DNA from: a virus
Length of the DNA: 41,041 nt
Direction: 5' to 3' (one strand)
IMG/VR virus record: IMGVR_UViG_3300022602_000198
Location: 1 to 41,041 of that record
Shown here one piece after another: positions 30,971 through 37,340 of the stretch; the first letter of the stretch is position 1, and each line of letters starts with the position of its first letter. Made by a program: the position numbers and the translations under genes. The notes under the pieces are model-generated. The model was not told the DNA's origin. It was given only the letters and a program-made list of their open reading frames with translations, and searched no databases.

Positions 30971-31186
30971 TGCACCACAATGGTGCACTGCGTTGCAGCG
31001 CAGCATGATAGTGAGTACTTACTGACGATGCACCAGGTTGGTGCACTACATTGCGGTGCAGCATAGCAGTATGCCAATGCACCAGTATGGTGCACAGGAT
31101 GGGGGCTAGCATTATGTTAGTGAGCGCATACTAACATAGAGGCAGGGCAGCAGGCCGGCGGTTAGGCAATGCACCAATATGGTGCA
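30971..31186. repeat. Four identical-arm palindromes TGCACCA-N3-TGGTGCA
   Basis: Copies at 30971-30987, 31029-31045, 31078-31094 and 31170-31186. All have perfect 7-bp arms; the 3-nt centres are CAA, GGT, GTA and ATA. Start-to-start spacings are 58, 49 and 92 bp. Likely operators for a dimeric DNA-binding protein; the binding protein is unknown. A transcribed-RNA hairpin role is also possible. Confidence 0.75.
31113..31138. repeat. Inverted repeat with 9-bp arms
   Basis: Arms TATGTTAGT (31113-31121) and ACTAACATA (31130-31138) with an 8-nt loop, between the third and fourth TGCACCA palindromes. Possible operator. Confidence 0.5.
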
Positions 31187-31257
31187 TGAGCTGGTCGCGG
31201 CAATATGGCGGGACGCGTACGCGATGAGGCGGCATTGAGGGTGGGCGGAATACTGTT

Positions 31258-31298
31258 AGATTGTGCAGCGCGGGATATACCACAAGATCCCACAATCT
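31258..31298. repeat. Compound hairpin in the early leader region
   Basis: Outer arms AGATTGTG (31258-31265) and CACAATCT (31291-31298) enclose inner arms GGGAT and ATCCC, with a bulge between them. It lies 35 bp upstream of the early promoter -35. Confidence 0.4.
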
Positions 31299-31309
31299 CC
31301 CACTAAGGG

Positions 31310-31362
31310 TAAACCCTATTAGGGTTTAAAGTTTGAAAACCTAGGGTTTTCCCTAATATACA
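31310..31362 (+). promoter_or_regulatory. Early sigma70-like promoter with two operator palindromes
   Basis: TTGAAA (31333-31338), 18-bp spacer, TATACA (31357-31362); start about 31369. A perfect 19-bp palindrome, TAAACCCTATTAGGGTTTA (31310-31328), sits just upstream of the -35, and GAAAACCTAGGGTTTTC (31335-31351) fills the spacer. The two palindromes share AAACC/GGTTT halves, so one dimeric regulator could bind both. Transcript leads to the GP88-like gene at 31436 with an AGAGGA ribosome site. Confidence 0.55.
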
Positions 31363-31435
31363 TAGCGTATAGATAGCCGTTATATTGTGTATATGGCAGC
31401 AATTAAGCAGCCATTACATAAGAGGATCTAACATT

Positions 31436-32089
31436 ATGAATACTATCAAACTATCGAAGACAAGCAAACTAGACGGCATTATGTCATGGAGCTTGCAAGC
31501 ATTAGACACTTGTCCAGGCAGCAAGGCCGAAGGCGGCGGCCTAGTGCCAGCATGTCAAGGCTGCTATGCCACAACAGGGAATTATAGATTTAAGAATGTC
31601 AAAGCGCCGCGCGAATTCAATCGCGAAGATTGGCAGCGCGCCGAATGGGTTCGCGATATGGTTCAGGCGCTGGATTCGTCCCGTTACTTTCGTTGGCTAG
31701 ATTCAGGCGATCTATATAGTGTAGATCTCGCTCGCAAGGTTTACGAAGTAATGGCCGCGACACCATGGGTTAAGCATTGGTTACCTACTAGAATGTATAA
31801 GTTTGCCAAGTTTGCCGATGTATTGGCGGCAATGGAGGCGCTGCCCAATGTAGTAGTAAGGCGCTCTAGTGATTCAGTAAGCGGCGAGATTGTAAGCGGC
31901 GCGCACTCATCAACCATTATAAGCAGCGCGGAGCAGCTGCCAAGCGGCGCGACATTGTGCCGCGCGTATGAGCATGGCGGCACTTGTAACGGCTGCCGCG
32001 CATGCTATGACAAGGCCGCGCCAATTATTGCTTATATGGCGCATGGCAAAAGCATGGCCAAGGTAATACGTATCATGGCGGCGGCTTAA
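31436..32089 (+). CDS. GP88-like cysteine-motif protein (217 aa)
   Basis: Start chosen at ATG 31436, preceded by AGAGGA 9 bases upstream; a longer frame begins at 31385 inside the leader. The N-terminus opens NTIKLSKTSKLDGIMSWSLQ, followed by the TCP-x12-CQGCYATTG cysteine cluster (C26, C40, C43), the RWLDSGDLYSVDLARKVYEV segment and a C-terminal C-x-GGTCNGCRACYD cluster. This is the pattern of the mycobacteriophage gp88 family; its function is not established, though the cysteines could bind metal or an Fe-S cluster. First gene of the early operon. Confidence 0.75.
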   Translation: MNTIKLSKTSKLDGIMSWSLQALDTCPGSKAEGGGLVPACQGCYATTGNYRFKNVKAPREFNREDWQRAEWVRDMVQALDSSRYFRWLDSGDLYSVDLARKVYEVMAATPWVKHWLPTRMYKFAKFADVLAAMEALPNVVVRRSSDSVSGEIVSGAHSSTIISSAEQLPSGATLCRAYEHGGTCNGCRACYDKAAPIIAYMAHGKSMAKVIRIMAAA

Positions 32090-32091
32090 TC

Positions 32092-32247
32092 ATGGAGGCG
32101 CGTTATATTTTTGTGGTCTTTTACCGGCACCATGGCGAAGATTACAGCGCCGTATTTCAGGGCATGCGCAAGGCGAAGGCCTTCGCGCGTGTCACCGGCG
32201 GCAGAGTAGAAGCACAATTGTCCAATGTATTTAATAGGGAGGTTTAA
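32092..32247 (+). CDS. Small early protein (51 aa)
   Basis: ATG two bases after the previous stop. Product begins EARYIFVVFYRHHGEDYSAV, then KAKAFARVTGGRVEAQLSN. Basic and compact. Unrecognised. Tight packing and a GGGAGG ribosome site for the following gene within its last codons support expression. Confidence 0.6.
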   Translation: MEARYIFVVFYRHHGEDYSAVFQGMRKAKAFARVTGGRVEAQLSNVFNREV

Positions 32248-32249
32248 TC

Positions 32250-32351
32250 ATGCTTAGAATTATGTACTCTTATGTTGTGGATCTATTAGGGTATATCCTA
32301 ATATCATTTATTTGGTGCGGCGTTATTCTTGCACTATTCGATTGTTTATAA
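32250..32351 (+). CDS. Small membrane peptide (33 aa)
   Basis: One predicted transmembrane helix (VDLLGYILISFIWCGVILAL, residues about 10-29). Preceded by GGGAGG. Unknown function; early small membrane peptides often act on host envelope functions, but no evidence here. Confidence 0.55.
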   Translation: MLRIMYSYVVDLLGYILISFIWCGVILALFDCL

Positions 32352-32362
32352 GGGGTTTGATT

Positions 32363-32527
32363 ATGAGAAATTATAGAGTAGTGACTAGGCAATATACTTA
32401 TTTAGTGGCTAATGTTATGGCTAATAGTAAAGAAGAGGCCGGCAAAATCGCCTTAGAATCTGATGCTTTAGACTGGGATTGGTGCGATTATGGCGATTCA
32501 GAAATTGAGTTAGTAGAGGAGGATTAA
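32363..32527 (+). CDS. Small early protein (54 aa)
   Basis: Start at ATG 32363 (AAGGGG upstream) in preference to a longer frame from 32312 that overlaps the membrane peptide. RNYRVVTRQYTYLVANVMAN then EEAGKIALESDALDWDWCDY; acidic C-terminus. The 'V-x-A-x-S-x-EEA' pattern is seen in small phage early proteins of unknown function. Confidence 0.65.
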   Translation: MRNYRVVTRQYTYLVANVMANSKEEAGKIALESDALDWDWCDYGDSEIELVEED

Positions 32528-32529
32528 TT

Positions 32530-32673
32530 ATGTACTACTGCAATGAATTTTGGTTTGATACATACGAAGAGGCGCGCGAATACGCCAATTTTCTAACGCG
32601 TCACGCCGGCATATATCGCGCTATTTTTACCCGCGCTGAAATGATCGCGCATAATATGGAGGCATTATCATGA
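32530..32673 (+). CDS. Small early protein (47 aa)
   Basis: ATG 32530 to TGA 32671-32673, overlapping the next gene by ATGA. YYCNEFWFDTYEEAREYANF begins the product, which ends RAEMIAHNMEALS. A helical, charged small protein; unrecognised. Confidence 0.6.
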   Translation: MYYCNEFWFDTYEEAREYANFLTRHAGIYRAIFTRAEMIAHNMEALS

Positions 32674-32924
32674 GATCAATCCAATCACTAGCCGCGCAAG
32701 CCGGTAGAGAAGCCCGCGCCAATGGTTTACCATGCGATCCCAATGGCGGCACGTATCGCACCCGTACAGATGACGAGCAAGCCCAATATGAGAGCGATCA
32801 AGCATGGTGGGCTCGTCAATCTATTATTAAGTGTTACGGCTCAATGGATAATTATTGCCGCATTTTGCGCCGCCAGCATGGCGTACACGATCACCCAGTA
32901 AAACCACAGGAGCATACAAAATGA
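32670..32924 (+). CDS. Early protein (84 aa)
   Basis: Charged helical protein with SLAAQAGREARANGLPCDPN at the N-terminus and DDEQAQYESDQAWWARQSI in the middle. The 'GREARANGLPC-x-P' start recalls small phage proteins with a 'G-x-A-x-x-x-G-x-P-x-x-P' motif. ATGA-coupled to the genes on both sides. Function unknown. Confidence 0.65.
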   Translation: MRSIQSLAAQAGREARANGLPCDPNGGTYRTRTDDEQAQYESDQAWWARQSIIKCYGSMDNYCRILRRQHGVHDHPVKPQEHTK

Positions 32925-33226
32925 TTGATTTAAACGATATTGAGATTATTGAAGGCGATACAACGGCCACAACCCAGCAATACTATGAATCCATTCAGAA
33001 GGCCATCAACACCGGCTTATGGGGTTTACAGGGCTCTTATGGCCGCACAATGATGGCGGCTATTAACGATGGCTATTGTATGCTAGGCCGCAATGAAGCG
33101 CACGACTACTACGGCAACCATATACCAAGCCGCGACCAAGTGCAAGCCGGTACAAAGGGATCATTTGATTATGTCGCGGCAGAGTGCGGCGAAGGATGGG
33201 CACAACATATGAGCGAGGTGAAATAA
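32921..33226 (+). CDS. Early hypothetical protein (101 aa)
   Basis: Start at ATG 32921 with CAGGAG upstream; overlaps the previous stop. Contains IEGDTTATTQQYYESIQKAI, then GLWGLQGSYGRTMMAAINDG and AHDYYGNHIPSRDQVQAGTK. No known family. TAATG-coupled to the next gene. Confidence 0.65.
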   Translation: MIDLNDIEIIEGDTTATTQQYYESIQKAINTGLWGLQGSYGRTMMAAINDGYCMLGRNEAHDYYGNHIPSRDQVQAGTKGSFDYVAAECGEGWAQHMSEVK

Positions 33227-33402
33227 TGAATGTAGATAAAATTAAAGCAATGGTATCGGATCTTAATTACCAGTATTCTAATTTAGTAGAAGCCTCGGTA
33301 CAAGAGGCAATAGATGGGCAACCCGATGCCGAATGCGACACCATGTTTGCAGAGATTCAAACCTTAGTTAAATTGATATACAAAGAATTGGAGGAGGTAT
33401 GA
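33226..33402 (+). CDS. Small acidic helical protein (58 aa)
   Basis: NVDKIKAMVSDLNYQYSNLV and an acidic second half, ending LVKLIYKELEEV; likely all helix, partly coiled coil. TAATG start at 33226, ending GGAGGAGGTATGATG, where its stop and the next start overlap. Unrecognised. Confidence 0.6.
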   Translation: MNVDKIKAMVSDLNYQYSNLVEASVQEAIDGQPDAECDTMFAEIQTLVKLIYKELEEV

Positions 33403-33650
33403 TGGACAAACTAGAGCAAGCCTATACCATGGATTTATTGGCGCGTCTTACTGAATCGATCGAGACATACCTAGACGATGATCGCTGGGATGGCATAGAC
33501 GCGATGCACAAGGAGATTAAAGAAGCCAATAAGCTAGTACGCAAATACTATAAACGTATGCGTGCACAACAGGCAGCAGAAGAGCAAGACGCGAAGCAGA
33601 CTGAATGGTTACGAAAGGCCAATGCAGCAATTAGAGAAGGGAGCGTATGA
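33399..33650 (+). CDS. Small helical early protein (83 aa)
   Basis: MMDKLEQAYTMDLLARLTES then IDAMHKEIKEANKLVRKYYK and MRAQQAAEEQDAKQTEWLRK. Charged and helical throughout. Two adjacent ATG codons (33399, 33402) follow GGAGG; either may be used. Unrecognised. Confidence 0.6.
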   Translation: MMDKLEQAYTMDLLARLTESIETYLDDDRWDGIDAMHKEIKEANKLVRKYYKRMRAQQAAEEQDAKQTEWLRKANAAIREGSV

Positions 33651-33790
33651 TGACTAGATATACCATCACCATGGAGATTACAGTCGCGGACACAGACGCG
33701 CCGCCGAGCGACTGGATGCCAGTATCAATTGAGGCATTGATGGAAGACGGCGAGACAATCGACTATTTTGTATGTGAGGAGATTAAATAA
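33647..33790 (+). CDS. Small acidic early protein (46-47 aa)
   Basis: ATG at 33647 or 33650, stop TAA at 33788-33790, TAATG with the next gene. TRYTITMEITVADTDAPPSD, then ALMEDGETIDYFVCEEIK: acidic beta-type. Unrecognised. Confidence 0.6.
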   Translation: MMTRYTITMEITVADTDAPPSDWMPVSIEALMEDGETIDYFVCEEIK

Positions 33791-34011
33791 TGAGATACGA
33801 AGTGCAACAAGCTACTATATGCGACGGATGGACAAATACTTGGCATGAGTACGACGATGACAACAACGAAGTACCAATGACCTTCGATACATTCGAGGAG
33901 GCTCTATTGGAGCTAGACGAGTACTTGTACGACATTGAGAAAGCATACAACATGGGAGATATTGATTCACCTGAAGACCGCGACAATTTTAGAATTGTAG
34001 AGGTGAAATAA
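33790..34011 (+). CDS. Small acidic early protein (73 aa)
   Basis: RYEVQQATICDGWTNTWHEY, then FDTFEEALLELDEYLYDIEK and an acidic end. The 'CDGW-x-NTW' segment followed by 'F-x-T-x-x-EA' is common in phage early proteins of unknown function. TAATG-coupled on both sides. Confidence 0.65.
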   Translation: MRYEVQQATICDGWTNTWHEYDDDNNEVPMTFDTFEEALLELDEYLYDIEKAYNMGDIDSPEDRDNFRIVEVK

Positions 34012-34244
34012 TGAAGCGAGAATATACTGTAAATTTATTGGTGCGTCGTTCTGATTCAATTGAACCATGCCAAAAATGCAGCCTCCAATACCAATGCGAT
34101 GCGAATCGCTTAGCATGTACTCAGTTTAGATTTTTTGTAAACACTGGCCGCATGCCAGTCGATAGTGCGCGATATCCAACACGCGAGATTTATATGGATG
34201 TATTTCACAATGAACCAGCAATGACAAGGAGAGCAACATCATGA
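34011..34244 (+). CDS. Cysteine-cluster early protein (77 aa)
   Basis: Residues 20-37 contain CQKCSLQYQCDANRLACTQF, four Cys in a C-x2-C-x6-C-x6-C pattern that could bind zinc. The C-terminal half holds MPVDSARYPTREIYMDVF. Function unknown; ATGA overlap with the following gene. Confidence 0.6.
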   Translation: MKREYTVNLLVRRSDSIEPCQKCSLQYQCDANRLACTQFRFFVNTGRMPVDSARYPTREIYMDVFHNEPAMTRRATS

Positions 34245-34450
34245 GAGTAGGCACAATTTACTATAACAAAAACACCGATACCACCGAAGTTAGATGGTCA
34301 GATAATTTTGTTGTAGACCAATGGATTACTAAAATGGACGTACTAAAAGACGTTCAGGGTATAACATGGATGGCATATGATTATGTACACGACAACCATG
34401 ACAACAAATACAATGGAGACGGGTATATCCCCGAAACATTACAAGGATAA
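34241..34450 (+). CDS. Small early protein (69 aa)
   Basis: RVGTIYYNKNTDTTEVRWSD, then WITKMDVLKDVQGITWMAYD and DNKYNGDGYIPETLQG. A compact beta-alpha type fold by composition; unrecognised. AGGAGAG ribosome site lies upstream of its ATG. Confidence 0.6.
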   Translation: MRVGTIYYNKNTDTTEVRWSDNFVVDQWITKMDVLKDVQGITWMAYDYVHDNHDNKYNGDGYIPETLQG

Positions 34451-34564
34451 ATGATGACACACACAATGAAGTTTAATAATATCAACGAGATGATAGAGTG
34501 GATTGTAGAGAATGAGTTTTACAACCTATTGCCAGTAGACTTAACCATTCATTTAGGAGAATAA
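34451..34564 (+). CDS. Small early protein (37 aa)
   Basis: MMTHTMKFNNINEMIEWIVE and FYNLLPVDLTIHLGE. Small, acidic at the C-terminus. Starts next to the previous stop; GGAGAATAATATG then leads to the next gene. Confidence 0.5.
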   Translation: MMTHTMKFNNINEMIEWIVENEFYNLLPVDLTIHLGE

Positions 34565-34565
34565 T

Positions 34566-34877
34566 ATGTTGCACGAGATCACAATGCGTACTATTGAAGA
34601 TTACTTTCAAAAGCCAACCGATGACATTGACGAGTTAGGTCATATTGACCGAGAGATCAAGCAGCTAGAAAGCAGAGCTCGAGCACTTAAAGCCAGACTG
34701 ATTGAGCGCGGCGTTGGCGTGTATAAAGGTGTACGATTTACCGCCGAAGTGCAACACTATGCACGCGCAACCATTAGCCCCATTTTGGTTAAAGAGTTTG
34801 GCACTACCGACTTTGTCGCGCAGGTAACCCAAGTTAAATCCGTTGATGCTGTTGTAGTTAGAGAAATCGGAGTATAA
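34566..34877 (+). CDS. Early protein with helical N-terminus (103 aa)
   Basis: Residues 14-48 form a charged helix (HIDREIKQLESRARALKARL), then a beta part, VYKGVRFTAEVQHYARATIS and VAQVTQVKSVDAVVVREIGV. It has AGGAG before the ATG. The plan is reminiscent of small nuclease-inhibitor or anti-defence proteins, but nothing diagnostic is seen. Confidence 0.65.
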   Translation: MLHEITMRTIEDYFQKPTDDIDELGHIDREIKQLESRARALKARLIERGVGVYKGVRFTAEVQHYARATISPILVKEFGTTDFVAQVTQVKSVDAVVVREIGV

Positions 34878-34881
34878 TTAA

Positions 34882-35058
34882 ATGCGATTCGTTGGGTTTA
34901 TACTTTTAATCATTGGCGCAAATGCCTATGAACACGATTACTACAATGGAATAGAGGGCATAAGATGGGATACACTTGGCATGGTTATTGTAGGATTTTT
35001 ATTGTTATTCCCGAACTTCATCAGTTTATTCGGGGATAGAAATGTCAAAAGAAAATGA
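34882..35058 (+). CDS. Small membrane protein (58 aa)
   Basis: Two hydrophobic segments: RFVGFILLIIGANAYE (residues about 2-17) and LGMVIVGFLLLFPNFISLF (about 33-51), then a short basic tail. Overlaps the sigma gene by 17 bp in another frame; the sigma ribosome site lies in its last codons. Unknown function. Confidence 0.6.
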   Translation: MRFVGFILLIIGANAYEHDYYNGIEGIRWDTLGMVIVGFLLLFPNFISLFGDRNVKRK

Positions 35059-35617
35059 TTTATTAAGCGACTACCTAAACTCACTATATGGCATTGAACC
35101 ATTGACAACCGAGGAGGAACACGAGCTAGCTGCTCGTATCTCCCAAGGTGATGCACTGGCATTAGACAAACTTATTACCCATAACCTTCGGTTTGTGGTG
35201 TATGTGGTGCGTAAGATGACAGCATGGGCACATGGCAAAGTGCCAGTAGAGGATATGATCGCGATGGGCAATGAAGCGTTATTCAAGGCGGCGCGGCAAT
35301 GGACACCAACCAATAACGCGCGCTTTGCCACCTTTGCAAAATCGTTCATTTTGATGGATGTCAGGCGCAATCTTGACAATACCGCCAATTTGATTCGTTT
35401 GCCTATCAATATCATGGAACAAATTAAGAAACTCAATTACAATGATAGAGTGTTATTTCAGATGCTTGGGCGCAAACCCAAATCGTCAGAATTAGCAAAG
35501 ATCATGGGAATATCGGAATCAAAGGTGCACCAGCTACAAGGGTATATCACACGCGAACCGATATCACTTGATAACATTAACCAAGAAAAATACATTGAGG
35601 AACTTAACGATGATTAA
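35042..35617 (+). CDS. RNA polymerase sigma factor, sigma70-type without region 4 (191 aa)
   Basis: A phage-encoded sigma. Region 1.2/2.1: LSDYLNSLYGIEPLTTEEEH, ELAARISQGDALALDKLITH and NLRFVVYVVRKM; region 2.2-2.4: PVEDMIAMGNEALFKAARQW, NNARFATFAKSFILMDVRRN (the DNA-melting and -10-reading part); region 3: RLPINIMEQIKKLNYNDRVL, KPKSSELAKIMGISESKVHQ and the linker EPISLDNINQE. The protein ends here; a region 4 (the -35 reader and activator contact) is missing, so it would depend on the -10 element and possibly on a partner protein, as in the T4 gp55 situation. It is encoded in the early operon, in place to switch on the bipartite promoters. Confidence 0.88.
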   Translation: MSKENDLLSDYLNSLYGIEPLTTEEEHELAARISQGDALALDKLITHNLRFVVYVVRKMTAWAHGKVPVEDMIAMGNEALFKAARQWTPTNNARFATFAKSFILMDVRRNLDNTANLIRLPINIMEQIKKLNYNDRVLFQMLGRKPKSSELAKIMGISESKVHQLQGYITREPISLDNINQEKYIEELNDD

Positions 35618-35906
35618 ACTGACCGATGAACAACAAAAAGCCTACGACCGCTTTATAAAGGCTAGAAATCGAGTCGGAATTGTAAGAACGGCCAAGCAAT
35701 ACCCGTATGTACCATTAAAGGAAGTAATACAGACAGTTGACCAGGAGCAGTTAGGCCATCCCTTGTTTGAAATAAATATGGAATGGCTGGAGTATTTAGA
35801 GGCATCGCTAGCATGGTGGAAAGTTGAACCATCGTTCAGGCATGACGAGCGTATGCGTATGAGCCGGGGAGATTACGGCGTAGAGGATTCTTGGGAGGAT
35901 CGATAA
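35610..35906 (+). CDS. Early hypothetical protein (98 aa)
   Basis: Starts at ATG 35610, overlapping the sigma stop by 8 bp; a longer frame from 35568 lies inside the sigma gene. KLTDEQQKAYDRFIKARNRV begins a helical N-terminus; ENMEWLEYLEASLAWW-type helices follow; the acidic tail has GDYGVEDSWEDR. Unrecognised, and coupled to the sigma and methyltransferase genes. Confidence 0.65.
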   Translation: MIKLTDEQQKAYDRFIKARNRVGIVRTAKQYPYVPLKEVIQTVDQEQLGHPLFEINMEWLEYLEASLAWWKVEPSFRHDERMRMSRGDYGVEDSWEDR

Positions 35907-37051
35907 TGAAATATTTATCAGTATGTAGTGGAGTTGAAGCTGCTACAGTGGCTTGGCATGATTTAGGCTGGCAACCAGTAGCATTTTCGGAGATTGAAAA
36001 GTTTCCAAGTGAAGTATTAGCGCATCATTATCCTAATGTGCCTAATGTGGGCGATATGACTAAATATAAGGAGTGGAATTTAAATGACTCAATTAACCTT
36101 CTCGTTGGAGGAACACCATGTCAATCCTTCTCCGTCGCAGGACTCAGAAAAGGGCTTGAAGACCCAAGGGGTAACCTCATGCTCACCTATGTTGGAATTC
36201 TTGACAAGTTTAGACCCAAGTGGTGCGTTTGGGAAAACGTGCCAGGTGTCCTCAGTTCAAACGGAGGACGGGATTTTGGTTCCTTCCTCGGGGCGTTGGT
36301 CGAACTCGGGTATGGGTTCGCATATCGGGTGCTTGACGCTCAAAACTTTGGAGTACCCCAGCGCCGCCGTCGAGTCTTCGTTGTTGGATGTCTTGGAGAC
36401 TGGATCAGTCCATCAAAGGTTCTTTTTGAGCCCGACTGCTTGCTCGGGGATTCTAAGAAGAGCCGCAGTAAGAAACAAGGTACTCCCGCCTTTACTTCAA
36501 GCAGCTTTGGAGGCTACAGTGAGGGCGTCGGAACAGTCAGAGCCAGCGGTGGAGATCTCGGTGGCGGATCAGAAACCCTAATTGCTACACCAGACTTAGA
36601 GCACACCATTGATACAACTGGCACGCAAGGTGTTGCGTATGGGTTTACCCAATGCGACGCAGCCCGTGACATTGGTGATGATGTCAGCCCAACATTACGC
36701 TCGGGTGGTGATGGTGGTTATCCTAACCACGCTGTTGCATACTCGATTCGTGAAGACGCTAAAGCAAACAACTTCTCTGCCACAGCGTTAGAGGTGACAC
36801 CAGCGCTCCAGGCGTTACGCCCTTCGGTTCAATCACACCATGCTCAAACTTTCATAGCACAGACCATGGCAGTGCGTCGCCTAACACCAGTGGAGTGTGA
36901 ACGCTTGCAAGGCTTTCCCGACAACTACACCAACATCCCATGGCGTAAAAAAGACGAGGCACCAGACGGCCCACGCTACAAGGCAATGGGTAACTCCATG
37001 GCGGTTCCTGTGATGAAATGGATTGGACAAAGAATAGAGGAGATGGTATGA
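35906..37051 (+). CDS. DNA (cytosine-5) methyltransferase (381 aa)
   Basis: Methylates cytosine C5 in host-modified or phage DNA, probably to escape restriction. The start at ATG 35906 is supported by GGGAGG and TAATG coupling. Motif I: YLSVCSGVEAATVAWHDLGW; motif IV with catalytic Cys72: GGTPCQSFSVAG; motif VI with E110-N-V: WENVPGVL; motif VIII: QRRRRVFVVG; motif IX: VRRLTPVECERLQGFP; motif X: KAMGNSMAVPVMKW. The target-recognition region (about 165-330) is variable and its sequence specificity cannot be predicted. No restriction partner is seen. The gene contains a nested reading frame (see 36084). Confidence 0.93.
   Translation: MKYLSVCSGVEAATVAWHDLGWQPVAFSEIEKFPSEVLAHHYPNVPNVGDMTKYKEWNLNDSINLLVGGTPCQSFSVAGLRKGLEDPRGNLMLTYVGILDKFRPKWCVWENVPGVLSSNGGRDFGSFLGALVELGYGFAYRVLDAQNFGVPQRRRRVFVVGCLGDWISPSKVLFEPDCLLGDSKKSRSKKQGTPAFTSSSFGGYSEGVGTVRASGGDLGGGSETLIATPDLEHTIDTTGTQGVAYGFTQCDAARDIGDDVSPTLRSGGDGGYPNHAVAYSIREDAKANNFSATALEVTPALQALRPSVQSHHAQTFIAQTMAVRRLTPVECERLQGFPDNYTNIPWRKKDEAPDGPRYKAMGNSMAVPVMKWIGQRIEEMV
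36084..36581 (+). CDS. Nested reading frame inside the methyltransferase gene (165 aa)
   Basis: A 165-codon frame read in a different phase from the methyltransferase over motifs IV to about VIII. Its ATG is preceded by AAGGAG with 10-nt spacing. The product, TQLTFSLEEHHVNPSPSQDS, ending RRAAVRNKVLPPLLQAALEA and AVEISVADQKP, has the FFLSPTACSGILRRA segment that I recognise from short phage proteins reported separately in databases. Either it is a real overprinted protein or a shadow of conserved methyltransferase DNA. The clear ribosome site and lack of stops favour the first. Confidence 0.45.
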   Translation: MTQLTFSLEEHHVNPSPSQDSEKGLKTQGVTSCSPMLEFLTSLDPSGAFGKTCQVSSVQTEDGILVPSSGRWSNSGMGSHIGCLTLKTLEYPSAAVESSLLDVLETGSVHQRFFLSPTACSGILRRAAVRNKVLPPLLQAALEATVRASEQSEPAVEISVADQKP

Positions 37052-37242
37052 CGATAATACCTACAGACATTTATGACAAAGAGGGCAATATGCTCCGCAT
37101 TGAATTCCATGACAGCAAGGGTGATTTTGCCTTTCAGGTGTTATGGGATCCAAGAGACGAGCAAACCAGTACTAATTGTGAGGAGTTGCGTAAGTATGCC
37201 TACCGGATGGCTGACCAATTAGGCTATGAGGTGAACAAATGA
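37048..37242 (+). CDS. Small early protein (64 aa)
   Basis: Start at ATG 37048 (ATGA overlap with the methyltransferase); a longer frame from 37018 overlaps its end. TIIPTDIYDKEGNMLRIEFH, ending YRMADQLGYEVNK. Beta-alpha type; unrecognised. Confidence 0.6.
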   Translation: MTIIPTDIYDKEGNMLRIEFHDSKGDFAFQVLWDPRDEQTSTNCEELRKYAYRMADQLGYEVNK

Positions 37243-37340
37243 CCAAGCAGCAACGCTCAGACCTATTGATCAAATGGCTGCTTGTTTTTGCAGCAGCTTA
37301 CTTTCTTGGGCATATTGCCCTATATCTCGTGAGGTTATAA
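37239..37340 (+). CDS. Small membrane peptide (33 aa)
   Basis: One transmembrane helix, WLLVFAAAYFLGHIALYL (residues about 13-30), after a basic N-terminus. ATGA and TAATG overlaps with both neighbours support it as part of the operon. Confidence 0.55.
   Translation: MTKQQRSDLLIKWLLVFAAAYFLGHIALYLVRL

Larger units (their letters stand above)
30460..31435. other. Divergent control region, about 1 kb without genes
   Basis: Gene-free stretch between the leftward late and rightward early genes. From left to right: promoter E, an AT-rich 155-bp repeat, a DnaA box, a G-rich block (30805-30843, runs of 3-6 G that might fold as a G-quadruplex), four TGCACCA palindromes, two inverted repeats, a 19-bp palindrome, a sigma70-like promoter and a leader. 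No frame in it has coding character. Confidence 0.7.
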
